Counted from the stretch's first letter, positions 8,486 through 17,667 are shown. The stretch: 64,000 bases of DNA from JAVZLQ01 sp049700035 (GCA_049700035.1 JBNAWC010000002.1:1-64000), one strand, 5' to 3'. Notes: generated from the sequence alone by a model not told the origin. Made by a program: numbers and translations.

Positions 8486-9438
8486 AAAAAGTTGGAGTGG
8501 CAGTTATAGGCACGGGCTTTTGGGGAAGAAACCACGCGCGAGTTTACAAGGAACTGGCTGAAACAGAGTTGTTAGCCGTCTGCGACATTAATTCGGAAAG
8601 AGCAAAAGCCATAGCAAAACAGTTTGGAGTAAAACCATACACGAAAACTGAAAGAATGCTGAAAAAAGAGGAAATAGAAGCCGTGAGCATATGCACATGG
8701 TCAACCAGCCTAGCAAAAGAAGCAATGAAAGCCATAAAAGCTGGAAAACATGTCCTAATAGAAAAGCCCATGGCAACAAACGTTAAACAAGCAAAAAAAC
8801 TACTTGAGGCCGCAGAAAAAGAGAACTTGCACATCACCGTTGGTTTTTTGATGCGCTTCATCCCAGGAATCCAGCACATTAAAAAAGCCATAAAAGAAAA
8901 AACGATTGGAGAACTTGTGTGTGCCACGGCAAAGCGTGTTTCTGAATGGCCTGAAAGGATTGGAGATGTCGGAGTTGTTAAGGATACGGCAATTCATGAT
9001 ATAGATGTGATGCGTTATCTTTTTGGAGGTGAACCAGTAGCTGTTTTTGCGAAAACTGGAAGCATGAGGCACAGAAAATTTGAGGATTATGCGCAGATAA
9101 TGTTGACTTTTGAGGAAGGAAAGAGCGCCTTTATAGAGTCAAATTGGCTTACGCCTTACAAAACGCGAATATTAACTGTTACTGGAAGCGCAGCCATAAT
9201 GAAACTTGATTATATAACGCAAGAGCTAACAGTGGAAAGCGCAAAGGAGACAGTGCAGCCGCGACTCGCATGGCAAGAACCGCTAAAACTTGAACTGCAA
9301 CACTTTGCAAGATGCATTTTAGGCAAGGAAAAACCGCTCATAACTGGCATGGACGGCTTAAAAGCATTGGAAATAGCTGAAGCCGCGTTAAAATCTTCGG
9401 CTAAAGGTAAAGTGATAAAGTTAAAAGTAAACTGTTGA
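8482..9438 (+). CDS. Gfo/Idh/MocA-family oxidoreductase, possible UDP-sugar 3-dehydrogenase
   Basis: An NAD(P)-dependent sugar dehydrogenase-like protein of 318 residues. It has an intact Rossmann motif GTGFWG near residue 10, the catalytic EKP motif (LIEKPMA) near residue 95 and the downstream active-site segment KDTAIHDIDVMRYL. Because it sits in a sugar-nucleotide operon, a WlbA-like UDP-N-acetylhexosamine(uronate) 3-dehydrogenase role is plausible but unproven. The ATG at 8482 overlaps the previous stop (ATGA), indicating translational coupling, and has GAGGGGTG eight bases upstream. Confidence 0.82.
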   Translation: MKKVGVAVIGTGFWGRNHARVYKELAETELLAVCDINSERAKAIAKQFGVKPYTKTERMLKKEEIEAVSICTWSTSLAKEAMKAIKAGKHVLIEKPMATNVKQAKKLLEAAEKENLHITVGFLMRFIPGIQHIKKAIKEKTIGELVCATAKRVSEWPERIGDVGVVKDTAIHDIDVMRYLFGGEPVAVFAKTGSMRHRKFEDYAQIMLTFEEGKSAFIESNWLTPYKTRILTVTGSAAIMKLDYITQELTVESAKETVQPRLAWQEPLKLELQHFARCILGKEKPLITGMDGLKALEIAEAALKSSAKGKVIKLKVNC

Positions 9439-9534
9439 ACGTCAAATAAGGAGAACCCATGTTGGTTTGGTGGTTTCGAACTGCTAAAACGGGTACCCCC
9501 CTCTAGATTTCAAGTTTATGGAACCTCATTTTCC

Positions 9535-9813
9535 TTAGGCTTTGCCCTTTAAATTAAATGGTTTGCCTTCAAGCAAAATTTTTTCTGGAACTTTCTCTTT
9601 CCACTTTTTTAGGAAGGGCAAATCCTCGTTTTCTTTTCGCAGTTCATCGGGCAGCATCTCTGGAATTTCATCGCGTATGGGATACCACCTTAAACATTTT
9701 GGACAAACAATCAAGCCTTCAACAATCTCGTCTTTCTCTTCAAATACATGAAGCTCTAGCGGGTAGTATTTATCAATGGGACACGCAAGGATTTCCATCA
9801 GCTTCCGTTTCAT
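9535..9813 (-). CDS. Trm112-like zinc-binding methyltransferase activator
   Basis: This 92-residue protein shows the Trm112 pattern: LMEILACPIDK near the N-terminus, VEGLIVCPKCLRWYPIRDEIPEMLP in the middle, and an acidic, hydrophobic tail. The cysteines CPID...CPKC are a reduced zinc-ribbon set. Trm112 proteins stabilise and activate several SAM methyltransferases acting on tRNA, rRNA and release factor (Trm9, Trm11, Mtq2 types). The Mtq2-like enzyme at 59.9-60.5 kb is a candidate partner. The gene is convergent with the oxidoreductase and lies upstream of nothing else on its strand within 90 bp. Confidence 0.85.
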   Translation of the reverse strand: MKRKLMEILACPIDKYYPLELHVFEEKDEIVEGLIVCPKCLRWYPIRDEIPEMLPDELRKENEDLPFLKKWKEKVPEKILLEGKPFNLKGKA

Positions 9814-9876
9814 GCCGCATCATCTCCAAAGTATTTCAATTTAAACTATAAAACCCTTTATGCCAGCTTTAAAATT

Positions 9877-10728
9877 TTAAGAGTTCACTTTAATGTCCAA
9901 AACAACTTGATGCCAGTTTGGACCCGTAGCCCTCACGATGCGCCCAAACGGAATCTCAAAATTAACTTCCAGTTGAGTTAGTTTGTTGGCGACTTTTAAC
10001 TTGACTTTTTCGACGGCATCCTCATTTTTGTTCACATGCTCAAAATCGTAATAGTGTATCCATCCGCCACCTTCCTTAAGCGCCAATAAAGCGTAGGGCA
10101 AATATTCAAAGGCTTTTTCTGGAAGGGGCATCAAAACGCGGTCGGCAACACGACAAAGCCTATCTTTGATTATTTCCTTTGCGTCTCCAAGTAGAGGTAT
10201 AACTTTGCCATAAACTCTGTTTAGCCTCACGTTCTCCTTCATATAATCAACCGCCACAGGATTAATGTCAACCGAATACACCTTCGAAACGTCAGAATGC
10301 TTGGCAATAACAATTGAGAAGCAGCCGACGCCAGCAAACATGTTTACAACTGTTTCTCCACTTCCTACATTTTTTGCAATACGCATTCTCTCGTAAAAAA
10401 GCCTCGGAGAAAAGTAGCATCTTTGAACATCAACATGAAAGATACATCCAAACTCTTTATGAAAGGCGCTTGTTTTATTTTCTCCAGCAATATACTCCAA
10501 TGTGCGAAGTCTAAATTCTCCAGTAACTGGACCTGTTTGCGCCAGAACTGTCCTTACATTCTTATGTATGCCCATAAGCGTTTTTGCAATAACTTCGATA
10601 TGCTTTTTTGAGTGCGGCGTTAGGCGTATTATTGCTATATCTCCGACAATATCGTAGGAACTATACAAGTGTGCCAGTTCGCTTTTAGAAAGCAGCGTTG
10701 AAAATGCGCTTTTCAAGCGTTTCCTCAA
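9877..10728 (-). CDS. Trm5/TYW2-family tRNA methyltransferase
   Basis: A 283-residue class I SAM methyltransferase of the Trm5 family, which forms m1G37 in tRNA or acts in wyosine synthesis. Visible parts are YDIVGDIAIIRL of the D2 domain, the conserved YFSPRLFYER, the SAM motif NMFAGVGCFSI and VDINPVAVDY. It is short because it lacks the N-terminal D1 domain of Trm5b. The catalytic NLP motif reads PLP (LMPLPEKAFEYL), an unusual change that makes the exact reaction uncertain. Taw1, the next enzyme of wyosine synthesis, is encoded 4 kb away. Start is TTG; it is divergent from rpoP. Confidence 0.82.
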   Translation of the reverse strand: MRKRLKSAFSTLLSKSELAHLYSSYDIVGDIAIIRLTPHSKKHIEVIAKTLMGIHKNVRTVLAQTGPVTGEFRLRTLEYIAGENKTSAFHKEFGCIFHVDVQRCYFSPRLFYERMRIAKNVGSGETVVNMFAGVGCFSIVIAKHSDVSKVYSVDINPVAVDYMKENVRLNRVYGKVIPLLGDAKEIIKDRLCRVADRVLMPLPEKAFEYLPYALLALKEGGGWIHYYDFEHVNKNEDAVEKVKLKVANKLTQLEVNFEIPFGRIVRATGPNWHQVVLDIKVNS

Positions 10729-10808
10729 GGCGTTTCATCCTTCATTGGGTTAGGTTGTGTTTGGAAACATTTAAAAGCACAGCGTCTTCTTCTGGTAAAG
10801 GGGTAATT

Positions 10809-10970
10809 ATGGCTAAAACTGGAATCGTATACGAGTGCGTGAGGTGTGGAGCAAAAGTTTCATCTGAAGAGTTGGAACTCCGCGGCGGAGAAATAAAGTG
10901 CACAACTTGCGGCTACAGAATTTTAAAGAAGATAAAACCGCCTGTCGTTAAGCGAATTCAAGCAAAATAA
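10809..10970 (+). CDS. rpoP: DNA-directed RNA polymerase subunit P
   Basis: This 53-residue protein is the archaeal counterpart of eukaryotic Rpb12. It has a four-cysteine zinc site, CVRC near residues 11-14 and CTTC near 32-35, followed by GYRILKKIKPP and a basic tail, all typical of RpoP. The ATG at 10809 follows AAAGGGG, and an ATTTAAAAG TATA element lies about 35 bp upstream. Confidence 0.93.
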   Translation: MAKTGIVYECVRCGAKVSSEELELRGGEIKCTTCGYRILKKIKPPVVKRIQAK

Positions 10971-11000
10971 AAAGAGAAAGTGAACAGTCTAACAAATGCG

Positions 11001-11297
11001 CTAAAAGATTTCTTTTTCACCAATTTTACGAAGCGCTCTACCGCGAAGCTTTATTGCAGGTCCAACAACTTCCTCGGGCGGTTTCTCAACAGTTTTCCTC
11101 TTCACAGTTTCACCGCATATCCCTCTTGGGAGTAGGCGCCTCCTCACGCAAATAGCGTATTTACAGTTTGCAACATCGCACGCCTCTTCAGTCCACCTAC
11201 ACCAAACGCCATCACGTCTATAGACCGCAGCATTCTGAGTGCACTTGAAGGCTTGACATGTTGGAGAACAAGTTTTTCCCTGCGCCAACACACGCAC
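11001..11297 (-). CDS. Cysteine-rich small protein of unknown function
   Basis: I do not recognise this 98-residue protein as a named family. The N-terminal 62 residues hold eight cysteines: CSPTC, then FKC, WC, ACDVANC, AIC and GIC. The pattern suggests a structural zinc or iron-sulphur site. The rest is basic and proline-containing, ending in KLRGRALRKIGEKEIF. There is no signal peptide or membrane segment. It lies convergent with rpoP and downstream of the glycoprotein gene. Confidence 0.7.
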   Translation of the reverse strand: MRVLAQGKTCSPTCQAFKCTQNAAVYRRDGVWCRWTEEACDVANCKYAICVRRRLLPRGICGETVKRKTVEKPPEEVVGPAIKLRGRALRKIGEKEIF

Positions 11298-11388
11298 AAC
11301 CCTTTGTTATTTTCAAAACTCTCGCATCAACAGTTCTCTAAAATATCTTTACAAAGAGGGAATATTAAACTTTTTTCCACATCACTCT

Positions 11389-13497
11389 TTATTTATGCTC
11401 CTCTTTAACCTCTTGACGCTTTGAACGTCTTCTCCTATAAACTTCTAAGATTATTATTAAAATGGCTGGCACAGCAACAACTATCGCAGCAGCCAAAGTG
11501 CCAGTTTCAACAAGAAAGCCAGCCAAGACAACATATCTATCAACCTTAACGGTAAGCACAGTTGAACCAACAACGTTAAAACTCTTGATGACGCATGGCT
11601 CAGAATGCCCTGGCATGTAGACTTCTAGTTGCATTTCTCCTCCAATAACACTTGGAAACGCGGCTGTGCCGCCTGAATCTGTTTGTTTAGCATCTTGAAG
11701 TGAACCACTATGCAATATTACGTTGGCGCCGGATATTGGCTGACCAAAGTAGTCTACGACTCTAACTGCGATGTTTAAGCCGTAAAGCTGACATTTCACT
11801 GTCACGTTGAATTCAGCGTCGCTTGAAGTTAGGTCGAAAACTGTTTCGTTTAAGAGTATATCGCCGAAGAAGACTTTGACTGAGTATCTTCCGAAATAGC
11901 AGTTTAAAGTAATGTTTCCGTTCACCGCTTCTCCGTCAACAAACAATCCAACAGTTAATTCCTGAGCCTTCAACGTTGCCGATGGTATTGGCTGGTTGTT
12001 TGCGTCCAAAACTTGAACGTTAAGCCTTCTCGTTGGATAAAGGACCGTGACGTTAACGTATTCAGCGGCTGGTAAATCATAAATGGTGTTGTTGCCAACG
12101 TTAAAGACTATTCCATAAAGTGAAGCGTTCACTACGCATGTCACATTGGTGAGCACCAATGGAAAAACAGCCAGCCCATTAATGTCTGTTTGATTATATT
12201 CTGTGGCTGTTCTGTTTTCTGGCGTGCCATAATTTGTAGTATAATTATAAGCGAGTGTCAAATTCACTTGCGGGATGCGCACGCCAAGTTCGTTCACAAC
12301 TATTATGTTTAGGCCTGTTATGTTGCAGGTGAAGGAAAAGTTTAACAAAGCCTCTCTTGTGACGCTGAACGAGAAACCCTCTCCAACCTTCACATCCTTG
12401 AAATAGGCTTCAGCCGTGTAATCGCCTATCTCAAGCATGAAGTTGGCGTATCCGCCGCTTCCACTACGGCTTGTATAGTTTGTATTTGCATATACATCAT
12501 GCACATTTAACAAGACATCAGAGACACCTTTTCCCGCAAGGTTAAGCGTATAGACCGTCGTGTTAAAGCCTGGAATATCAAATATCTGCGTGTCTGTGAG
12601 GTTTTTGGCTGTTGGAACAGGCGTTATGGTTACATTGTAAGTGTGGGTTGCGTTGCTCAAAAGCATGGTATTTGGGATAAGCCAATCATAGTTCACTGCG
12701 CCATCAGTGGCATTATAAAGTTCAGTATGTATTGTTTCGTTTCCAAATTTTATTGTGATGTTAACGTTCTCGTTGATTGGATAGTTAACTGCCTTAATGT
12801 TTACGATATCTCCCCTATGGTAAACGCTTGCATTCGTAATGCCAACAAAAAACTCTGCAACGGTTTCATTGAAAAATATTTTATAGTAACCAGTATAGTT
12901 TGTATTTGCGCCTTCAACGAAATCATCTGGATACGTGACGTTAAGGAGACAATCTCCAAAAGCGTCAGTTATGATGTTAATGTCGTTTCGCAGAGTATAG
13001 TTCAAGTCTCCGCGTGGAGTTTGAACCTTAATTTTTGGATAAGCGTAATTAGCCACACCTCCAGTAACATTAACCGTGATTACCAAGTTTGCGCCTTCTT
13101 GGAGTTGCGCTGGAGGCTCTGGAACTTGAGGCTCAAGCGACTGAAAAGTTAAAATGGTAAAGGTTTTGATGTCGTTCTCGCCCATCGCGTCAACTAGGGT
13201 TATGTTGTGGTTTCCGTGCGGCGCATGTGGAATGATAAAGTTTACTGTTATGTTGTTTTCTGTGGCTTCTCCGCTTAAAATTTCAGTCTCGTCAAACAGT
13301 ATTCTGTATGTGCCCAGATTGCTCACGTTTGCCGTTAATGTGACGTTTGTTCCAACATATCCAGAAGTGGGATTTATAGAGGCTATTTTTGTTTCAGCTT
13401 TTGCCAGAGGCAAAAACGAAAATGTAAACATTATTGATGATAATAGAAGTGCAAATAGCAAGGTTGACTTGATTTTGTTTGGCGCGGTTGTTTTCAA
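11389..13497 (-). CDS. Membrane-anchored surface glycoprotein with IPT/TIG-like and Ig-like domains
   Basis: A secreted protein of 702 residues. Residues 1-34 form a signal peptide (basic start, hydrophobic core, AKAE). An IPT/TIG-like domain follows (IASINPTSGYVGTNVTL), then several beta-rich repeats with VLDANNQPIPSATLKA- and VVDYFGQPISGANVIL-type carboxypeptidase-regulatory/Ig-like modules. A membrane helix near 657-680 and an RRRRSKR tail anchor the C-terminus. More than twenty N-x-S/T sequons indicate heavy N-glycosylation on the cell surface. It could be an S-layer-associated or adhesion protein; no enzymatic motif is seen. Confidence 0.82.
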   Translation of the reverse strand: MKTTAPNKIKSTLLFALLLSSIMFTFSFLPLAKAETKIASINPTSGYVGTNVTLTANVSNLGTYRILFDETEILSGEATENNITVNFIIPHAPHGNHNITLVDAMGENDIKTFTILTFQSLEPQVPEPPAQLQEGANLVITVNVTGGVANYAYPKIKVQTPRGDLNYTLRNDINIITDAFGDCLLNVTYPDDFVEGANTNYTGYYKIFFNETVAEFFVGITNASVYHRGDIVNIKAVNYPINENVNITIKFGNETIHTELYNATDGAVNYDWLIPNTMLLSNATHTYNVTITPVPTAKNLTDTQIFDIPGFNTTVYTLNLAGKGVSDVLLNVHDVYANTNYTSRSGSGGYANFMLEIGDYTAEAYFKDVKVGEGFSFSVTREALLNFSFTCNITGLNIIVVNELGVRIPQVNLTLAYNYTTNYGTPENRTATEYNQTDINGLAVFPLVLTNVTCVVNASLYGIVFNVGNNTIYDLPAAEYVNVTVLYPTRRLNVQVLDANNQPIPSATLKAQELTVGLFVDGEAVNGNITLNCYFGRYSVKVFFGDILLNETVFDLTSSDAEFNVTVKCQLYGLNIAVRVVDYFGQPISGANVILHSGSLQDAKQTDSGGTAAFPSVIGGEMQLEVYMPGHSEPCVIKSFNVVGSTVLTVKVDRYVVLAGFLVETGTLAAAIVVAVPAILIIILEVYRRRRSKRQEVKEEHK

Positions 13498-13698
13498 GCA
13501 TGTTCCCTCTGAAATGTATGCGCGATGTGAACACTTCTAATACTAGGGAGCATTTTAACTTTACTTTCAATAACATGGCTAAAAACCTATACCGCATATA
13601 GTTAAAGCCTAAGCTGAAGGCATGTCCAGAAAATTTGGCAGAAACAGAAAAGCAAATTTGCACGCGTGGCAATGTTTGTACGTTTGCGGTGATTTGGA

Positions 13699-14880
13699 AT
13701 GATTGAGGAAATTCTCGCCCCAGTTAAACAGCACGAGGAATGGCGTGGAAAACAATGCCTAAACCTTATTCCTTCAGAAAACGTGATGAGTCCATCCGTT
13801 AGAAAGCTTCTATCCTCAGAATTCGGAAACCGCTATACGGCAAGAGACCGCTTTTACATGGGAACACGCTTTTTGGACGAGATTGAAGCGTACGGAGAAA
13901 AACTTGCAAAAGAAGTTTTTAAAGCGGAAATTGCCGATTTACGCCCACTCTCTGGGCATATCGCAGACCTAATAGTCGTAGCCAACTTCACAGAACCAAA
14001 TGATACGCTCATGTGCCTGTCCCCAAACGACGGCGGATACCCTGGAATGTGGAAGGATGGACTGGCTGGACTACTAAGGCTAAACGTGGAGCCCTTGCCC
14101 TTTTCCAGACGAAACATGAGCGTTAAAGTGGAAGAGGCGAAAGAAACAATTAAACGCGTAAAGCCAAAAATTGTTGTTTTCGGCGCAAGCATAATTGTTT
14201 TTCCACAGCCAGTTAAGGAGTTGGCTAAAGTTGCCAAGGAAAACGGCGCAGTTGTTGGGTTTGACGGTTCACATGTCTTGGGGTTAATTGCTGGAGGACG
14301 ATTCCAAGACCCATTAAGAGAAGGCGCACATGCACTTTTCGGTTCAACACACAAAACATTTTTCGGACCGCAAGGCGGAATAATCTTAGCAGACAAGGAA
14401 CACGGGGAAATCCTTAAGACGAAAATTTATCCAGCCTTTGTTGACAATGCACATTGGAATCGAATTGCGGCATTAACTCTCGCTCTGGCTGAAATAAAAA
14501 AGTTCGGCGAAGCCTACGCGCGCCAAGTTGTGCGAAATGCGCAAACGTTGGCGAAAGCCTTGCATGATTATGGACTGCCAGTTGCATGTGAACATTTAGG
14601 CTTTACGAAGTCACATCAGGTTTTGCTGGATTATGGTGATTACGAGAAGGGACGGGTAAAGGCGGAGAAACTTCAACGCGCAAACATAATCGTTGACTGC
14701 GTTATAAGAGTCGGCACTTGCGAGGTTACGAGGCGCGGAATGAAAGAGGCTGAAATGCATAGAATAGCTGAACTAATAAAACGCGTGCTTGTTGACGAGG
14801 AAAAACCTGAAAATGTTAAAAAGGATGTCACTAAATTCTGCGCTGAATTCCAAAAGCTGGAATACTGCTTTGATGAGTGA
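13699..14880 (+). CDS. glyA: Serine hydroxymethyltransferase
   Basis: PLP enzyme interconverting serine and glycine with transfer of a one-carbon unit to a pterin. The 393-residue protein starts with LIPSENVMSPSV, carries FGNRY, the cofactor-binding LSGH segment, FDGSHVLGLIAGG and the Schiff-base lysine in GSTHKTFFGPQGG (Lys219). It is somewhat shorter than bacterial GlyA (about 415-430), as in other archaea where the one-carbon carrier may be a methanopterin-type cofactor. GGTGAT precedes the ATG at 13699. It is divergent from the glycoprotein gene. Confidence 0.9.
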   Translation: MIEEILAPVKQHEEWRGKQCLNLIPSENVMSPSVRKLLSSEFGNRYTARDRFYMGTRFLDEIEAYGEKLAKEVFKAEIADLRPLSGHIADLIVVANFTEPNDTLMCLSPNDGGYPGMWKDGLAGLLRLNVEPLPFSRRNMSVKVEEAKETIKRVKPKIVVFGASIIVFPQPVKELAKVAKENGAVVGFDGSHVLGLIAGGRFQDPLREGAHALFGSTHKTFFGPQGGIILADKEHGEILKTKIYPAFVDNAHWNRIAALTLALAEIKKFGEAYARQVVRNAQTLAKALHDYGLPVACEHLGFTKSHQVLLDYGDYEKGRVKAEKLQRANIIVDCVIRVGTCEVTRRGMKEAEMHRIAELIKRVLVDEEKPENVKKDVTKFCAEFQKLEYCFDE

Positions 14881-14932
14881 AACTGTTTTATTAGGGCGCG
14901 TTTTTACGCTACTATATCGTGAGTGAGAAACC

Positions 14933-15889
14933 TTGGAAAGCACAGCTCCACAACCGCTCATACAAGCATTGAAAAGGCAGAAGTACCACAGCATAGGTAA
15001 ACATTCAGCCGTGAAAAGGTGCAGATGGTTTTATGAAACCTTAATCAACAATAGACCATGCTACAAACAGAAGTTTTACGGCATAAAGACGCATCAGTGC
15101 ATACAAATGACACCAGCGCTCTTCTACTGCACCCAACAATGCCTATTCTGCTGGAGGGCACAAAGCGGCGACTTGAAAATCCAATGGGACGAAACAAAAC
15201 TGCCAGAATGGGACCCGCCAGAATTTATAGTAGAAGAAAGCATCAAAGCGCAACTTAAAATTTTAAGCGGATACAAGGGCAACCCGAAAGCGAATAAACA
15301 AAAATTTGTGGAAGCCTCCCACCCACGACATGCCGCCATAAGTTTAACTGGCGAGCCAACATTGTATGGGCACATAAGCGATTTGATTAAAGCGTTTCAT
15401 AAAAAGGGTTTTACAACATTCTTGGTTTCTAATGGAACTTTGCCCCAAGTTTTAGCGAAACTTGAAGAGGAGCCGACACAGCTTTACATTTCCGTCTGCG
15501 CTCCAGACGAAGAAACCTTCAAGAAAGTTTGCCGTCCACAGATTCCAGATGCTTGGAAAAAGCTTAACGAAACCTTGGAGCTTTTGTCCAGCTTTAAATG
15601 TCCAACGGTTATTAGGATAACTTCTGTTAGGGATTTGAACATGAGAAACGTTGAGGGCTATGCGAAGCTTATTGAAAGAGCAAGTCCAACTTACGTGGAG
15701 CCAAAAGCGTACATGCATGTTGGATTCTCGCGTTTGCGTTTAGGATTTGAAAACATGCCAAGCCACGAGGAAATTCGCGATTTTGCATACAAGATTGCGG
15801 AGGAAACGGGCTATAATGTTTTGGATGAGGCGCCAGAAAGCAGAGTTGTATTGCTGGGTAAAGTGCAGCGTGTCATCAGATTTGAGTAG
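14933..15889 (+). CDS. taw1: 4-demethylwyosine synthase (radical SAM)
   Basis: Taw1/TYW1 condenses pyruvate-derived carbons onto m1G37 of tRNA-Phe to form the tricyclic wyosine base. The radical SAM cluster cysteines are Cys66, Cys70 and Cys73 (CTQQCLFCW). The second cluster cysteines Cys30, Cys43 and Cys56 keep the 13-residue spacing known from archaeal Taw1. SLTGEPTLYG and the later VEPKAYMHVG motifs also match. At 318 residues the length is typical. Start is TTG at 14933 after a GAGTGAG motif. Its substrate would be made by a Trm5 enzyme such as the one at 9.9 kb. Confidence 0.95.
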   Translation: MESTAPQPLIQALKRQKYHSIGKHSAVKRCRWFYETLINNRPCYKQKFYGIKTHQCIQMTPALFYCTQQCLFCWRAQSGDLKIQWDETKLPEWDPPEFIVEESIKAQLKILSGYKGNPKANKQKFVEASHPRHAAISLTGEPTLYGHISDLIKAFHKKGFTTFLVSNGTLPQVLAKLEEEPTQLYISVCAPDEETFKKVCRPQIPDAWKKLNETLELLSSFKCPTVIRITSVRDLNMRNVEGYAKLIERASPTYVEPKAYMHVGFSRLRLGFENMPSHEEIRDFAYKIAEETGYNVLDEAPESRVVLLGKVQRVIRFE

Positions 15890-15973
15890 TTGCCGACGCC
15901 TCTAGCAAATAATTCAGTTTTTCTAGCATTATTTTACTGTAAACAATTTTTCTTGAATCAAATGAGAATAAAC

Positions 15974-15984
15974 CTTATATAAAG
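15974..15984 (+). promoter_or_regulatory. Strong TATA element
   Basis: CTTATATAAAG, with purine-rich sequence upstream, lies 47 bp before the ATG at 16031. It predicts transcription start near 16008, leaving room for the GGGGTGG ribosome binding site. Confidence 0.6.
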
Positions 15985-16030
15985 CGCTTTTATTACCGCT
16001 TTAAACTATAAATTGAATTGGGGTGGAACA

Positions 16031-16231
16031 ATGGTTAGCGAAGGAAGAGGTAGACTGTTCAGAAGGAAGGATGGAAAATACTTAATTTACATACCGAAAG
16101 ACTTGGCAGAGGACAGCATGTTTCCATTTAAAGGCGCAGACTCCGTATTCGTGAAAGTAAGCTTCAAAGTTGGCGGAGAAGAAAAACTCATCATAGAACG
16201 CTGGAAGGAGCCGCTGCCGCAAAAGCAATAA
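16031..16231 (+). CDS. Small conserved archaeal protein, unknown function
   Basis: A 66-residue basic protein beginning MVSEGRGRLFRRKDGKYLIYIPKDLAEDSMFPF and ending in a KLIIERWKEPLP strand. The alternation of charged and hydrophobic residues and the IPKDLA segment recall AbrB/SpoVT-type swapped-hairpin DNA-binding proteins, but I cannot confirm that. The ATG at 16031 follows GGGGTGG, and a strong TATA element precedes it. It is followed by the translin gene. Confidence 0.65.
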   Translation: MVSEGRGRLFRRKDGKYLIYIPKDLAEDSMFPFKGADSVFVKVSFKVGGEEKLIIERWKEPLPQKQ

Positions 16232-16333
16232 GCGCGTTTTTCCATCGTTTAGTGTTTTTATCCCCATTTCCTATTTTTAATCACGAAAAATATAAGCACA
16301 AACGATTCTAGGTATAGGCAAGGCGAAAAGCAG

Positions 16334-16969
16334 ATGAGTTCATTAAAGACCGTTTTAGAGGAAATACGTAAAGAACTGAAGGAGAAGGAGAAAATTCGAG
16401 AAAACGCCCAGAACAACATGCGAAAGGCAACAAGCCTTTCGAAACAGGCAATACTTCTAATACATCAAAAAAGATTAAAAGAAGCGAAAAAACTCATTAA
16501 AAAGGCAAAGGAAACCATTTCAGAGCTTAAAACTGCTTGCGCCGACCACCCAGACATAATTTATAGTGGGCTATATGACGCGGCGCTTCAAGAATATTCC
16601 GAAGCAAACATATTTCTCAAACTAGTAGAAGAAGAACGCTTTGTAACACCGAAAGAAATCGGCGTGCCCTCCGTAGACTATGTTCTGGGACTAGCAGACG
16701 TTATAGGAGAGTATAGGCGTTTGGCACTTGATGCATTGCGAGAAGGCGACGTACAAAAAAGCGAAAAATGCCTAAATGTAATGGATGAAATCTACATTGA
16801 GCTTATGGCAATGAACGAAGCGTACATGCTTGTTCCAGGCTTGCGGAGAAAATGCGATACTGCAAGGAAAATAATTGAGGTTACACGGGGCGATGTAACC
16901 CAAGAGGTTAGGAGAAGCACATTAGAAAAGTACCTTAAGGGTTTAGAGCGCCATTTAAGGAAAAAGTGA
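16334..16969 (+). CDS. Translin-family protein
   Basis: This all-helical 211-residue protein resembles archaeal translin/TRAX homologues, which assemble into octamers and bind or cleave single-stranded RNA or DNA. It begins with a long charged coiled-coil helix, then shows the family pattern YSEANIFLKLVEEERF, VPSVDYVLGLADVIGEYRRLALDALREGD and DEIYIELMAMNEA; the acidic residues of these helices are the nuclease-site candidates. It is separated from endonuclease V by three bases and is therefore probably in one operon with it. Confidence 0.85.
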   Translation: MSSLKTVLEEIRKELKEKEKIRENAQNNMRKATSLSKQAILLIHQKRLKEAKKLIKKAKETISELKTACADHPDIIYSGLYDAALQEYSEANIFLKLVEEERFVTPKEIGVPSVDYVLGLADVIGEYRRLALDALREGDVQKSEKCLNVMDEIYIELMAMNEAYMLVPGLRRKCDTARKIIEVTRGDVTQEVRRSTLEKYLKGLERHLRKK

Positions 16970-16972
16970 GTC

Positions 16973-17647
16973 ATGAGTGGAGTGCCTAAGAATTTTTCTG
17001 TCTGGAAGGCTCATGAAACCCAGATTCGTCTATCAAAAAAGATAGTTTTCGAGGATAAGTTGCCGAAGAAAATACGTTATGTTGCTGGCGTTGACGTGGC
17101 ATATGCGAAAAATTTGTCAATAGGCGCCGTTGCAGTTTTGGATTATGACACGCTTAGGCTTTTAGAATGTAAAACTGCCGTTTGTGAGACGCGTTTTCCA
17201 TATATGCCAACGCTCTTGTCATTTAGAGAAGTTCCGCCAGCAGTCTCATGCATAAAAAAGTTGCAAATTCAGCCCGACGTTTTCCTTGTTGACGGACATG
17301 GCTTTGCTCATCCCTACCGCTGTGGATTTGCAAGCCACTTGGGATTAGTTTTGGGAAAACCAACAATCGGTGTGGCAAAAGGCAGATTGTGCGGAGAAGA
17401 AGAACATGCTCATGGAGAACCCATCACCTTTCTTAAACACGACGGCAAAATTATCGGTGCTGCAGTGACAACGAAGAGCGGGTGTAAACCTGTTTACGTG
17501 AGTGTGGGACATATGGTTTCGCTGGAAACTGCCGTTAAAATTGTTCAGCACTGCACAGTGACAAACAGAATTCCAGAGCCAATTTTGAGGGCACATGAAG
17601 CAGCAACCGCGGAAAAACGAAAAATCAATATGCGCAGCGGCTCTTAA
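16973..17647 (+). CDS. nfi: Endonuclease V (deoxyinosine-specific)
   Basis: Cuts nucleic acid next to deaminated adenine (inosine). The 224-residue protein carries the RNase H-like metal site: Asp in VAGVDVAYAKN, Glu in the CKTAVCETRFPYMPTLLSFRE segment and Asp in VFLVDGHGFAHPYRCG. It also has the SHLGL and TTKSGCKPVYVSVGH signatures. Length matches the family. It directly follows the translin gene and precedes an HD-domain gene, forming a small nucleic-acid surveillance cluster. Confidence 0.95.
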   Translation: MSGVPKNFSVWKAHETQIRLSKKIVFEDKLPKKIRYVAGVDVAYAKNLSIGAVAVLDYDTLRLLECKTAVCETRFPYMPTLLSFREVPPAVSCIKKLQIQPDVFLVDGHGFAHPYRCGFASHLGLVLGKPTIGVAKGRLCGEEEHAHGEPITFLKHDGKIIGAAVTTKSGCKPVYVSVGHMVSLETAVKIVQHCTVTNRIPEPILRAHEAATAEKRKINMRSGS

Positions 17648-17667
17648 CAAGTGGCAAGTGAGAAGGC

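Noticed and set aside
9439..9534. Bases near 9470-9485 (GGTTTCGAACTGC) resemble a tRNA T-arm.
   Set aside because: The stem bases do not pair, and no acceptor, D or anticodon arm surrounds it.
10698..10808. In-frame upstream extension of rpoP.
   Set aside because: RpoP proteins begin at the MAKTGIVYECVRC position, which has its own ribosome binding site and promoter; the extension is antisense to the Trm5-like gene.
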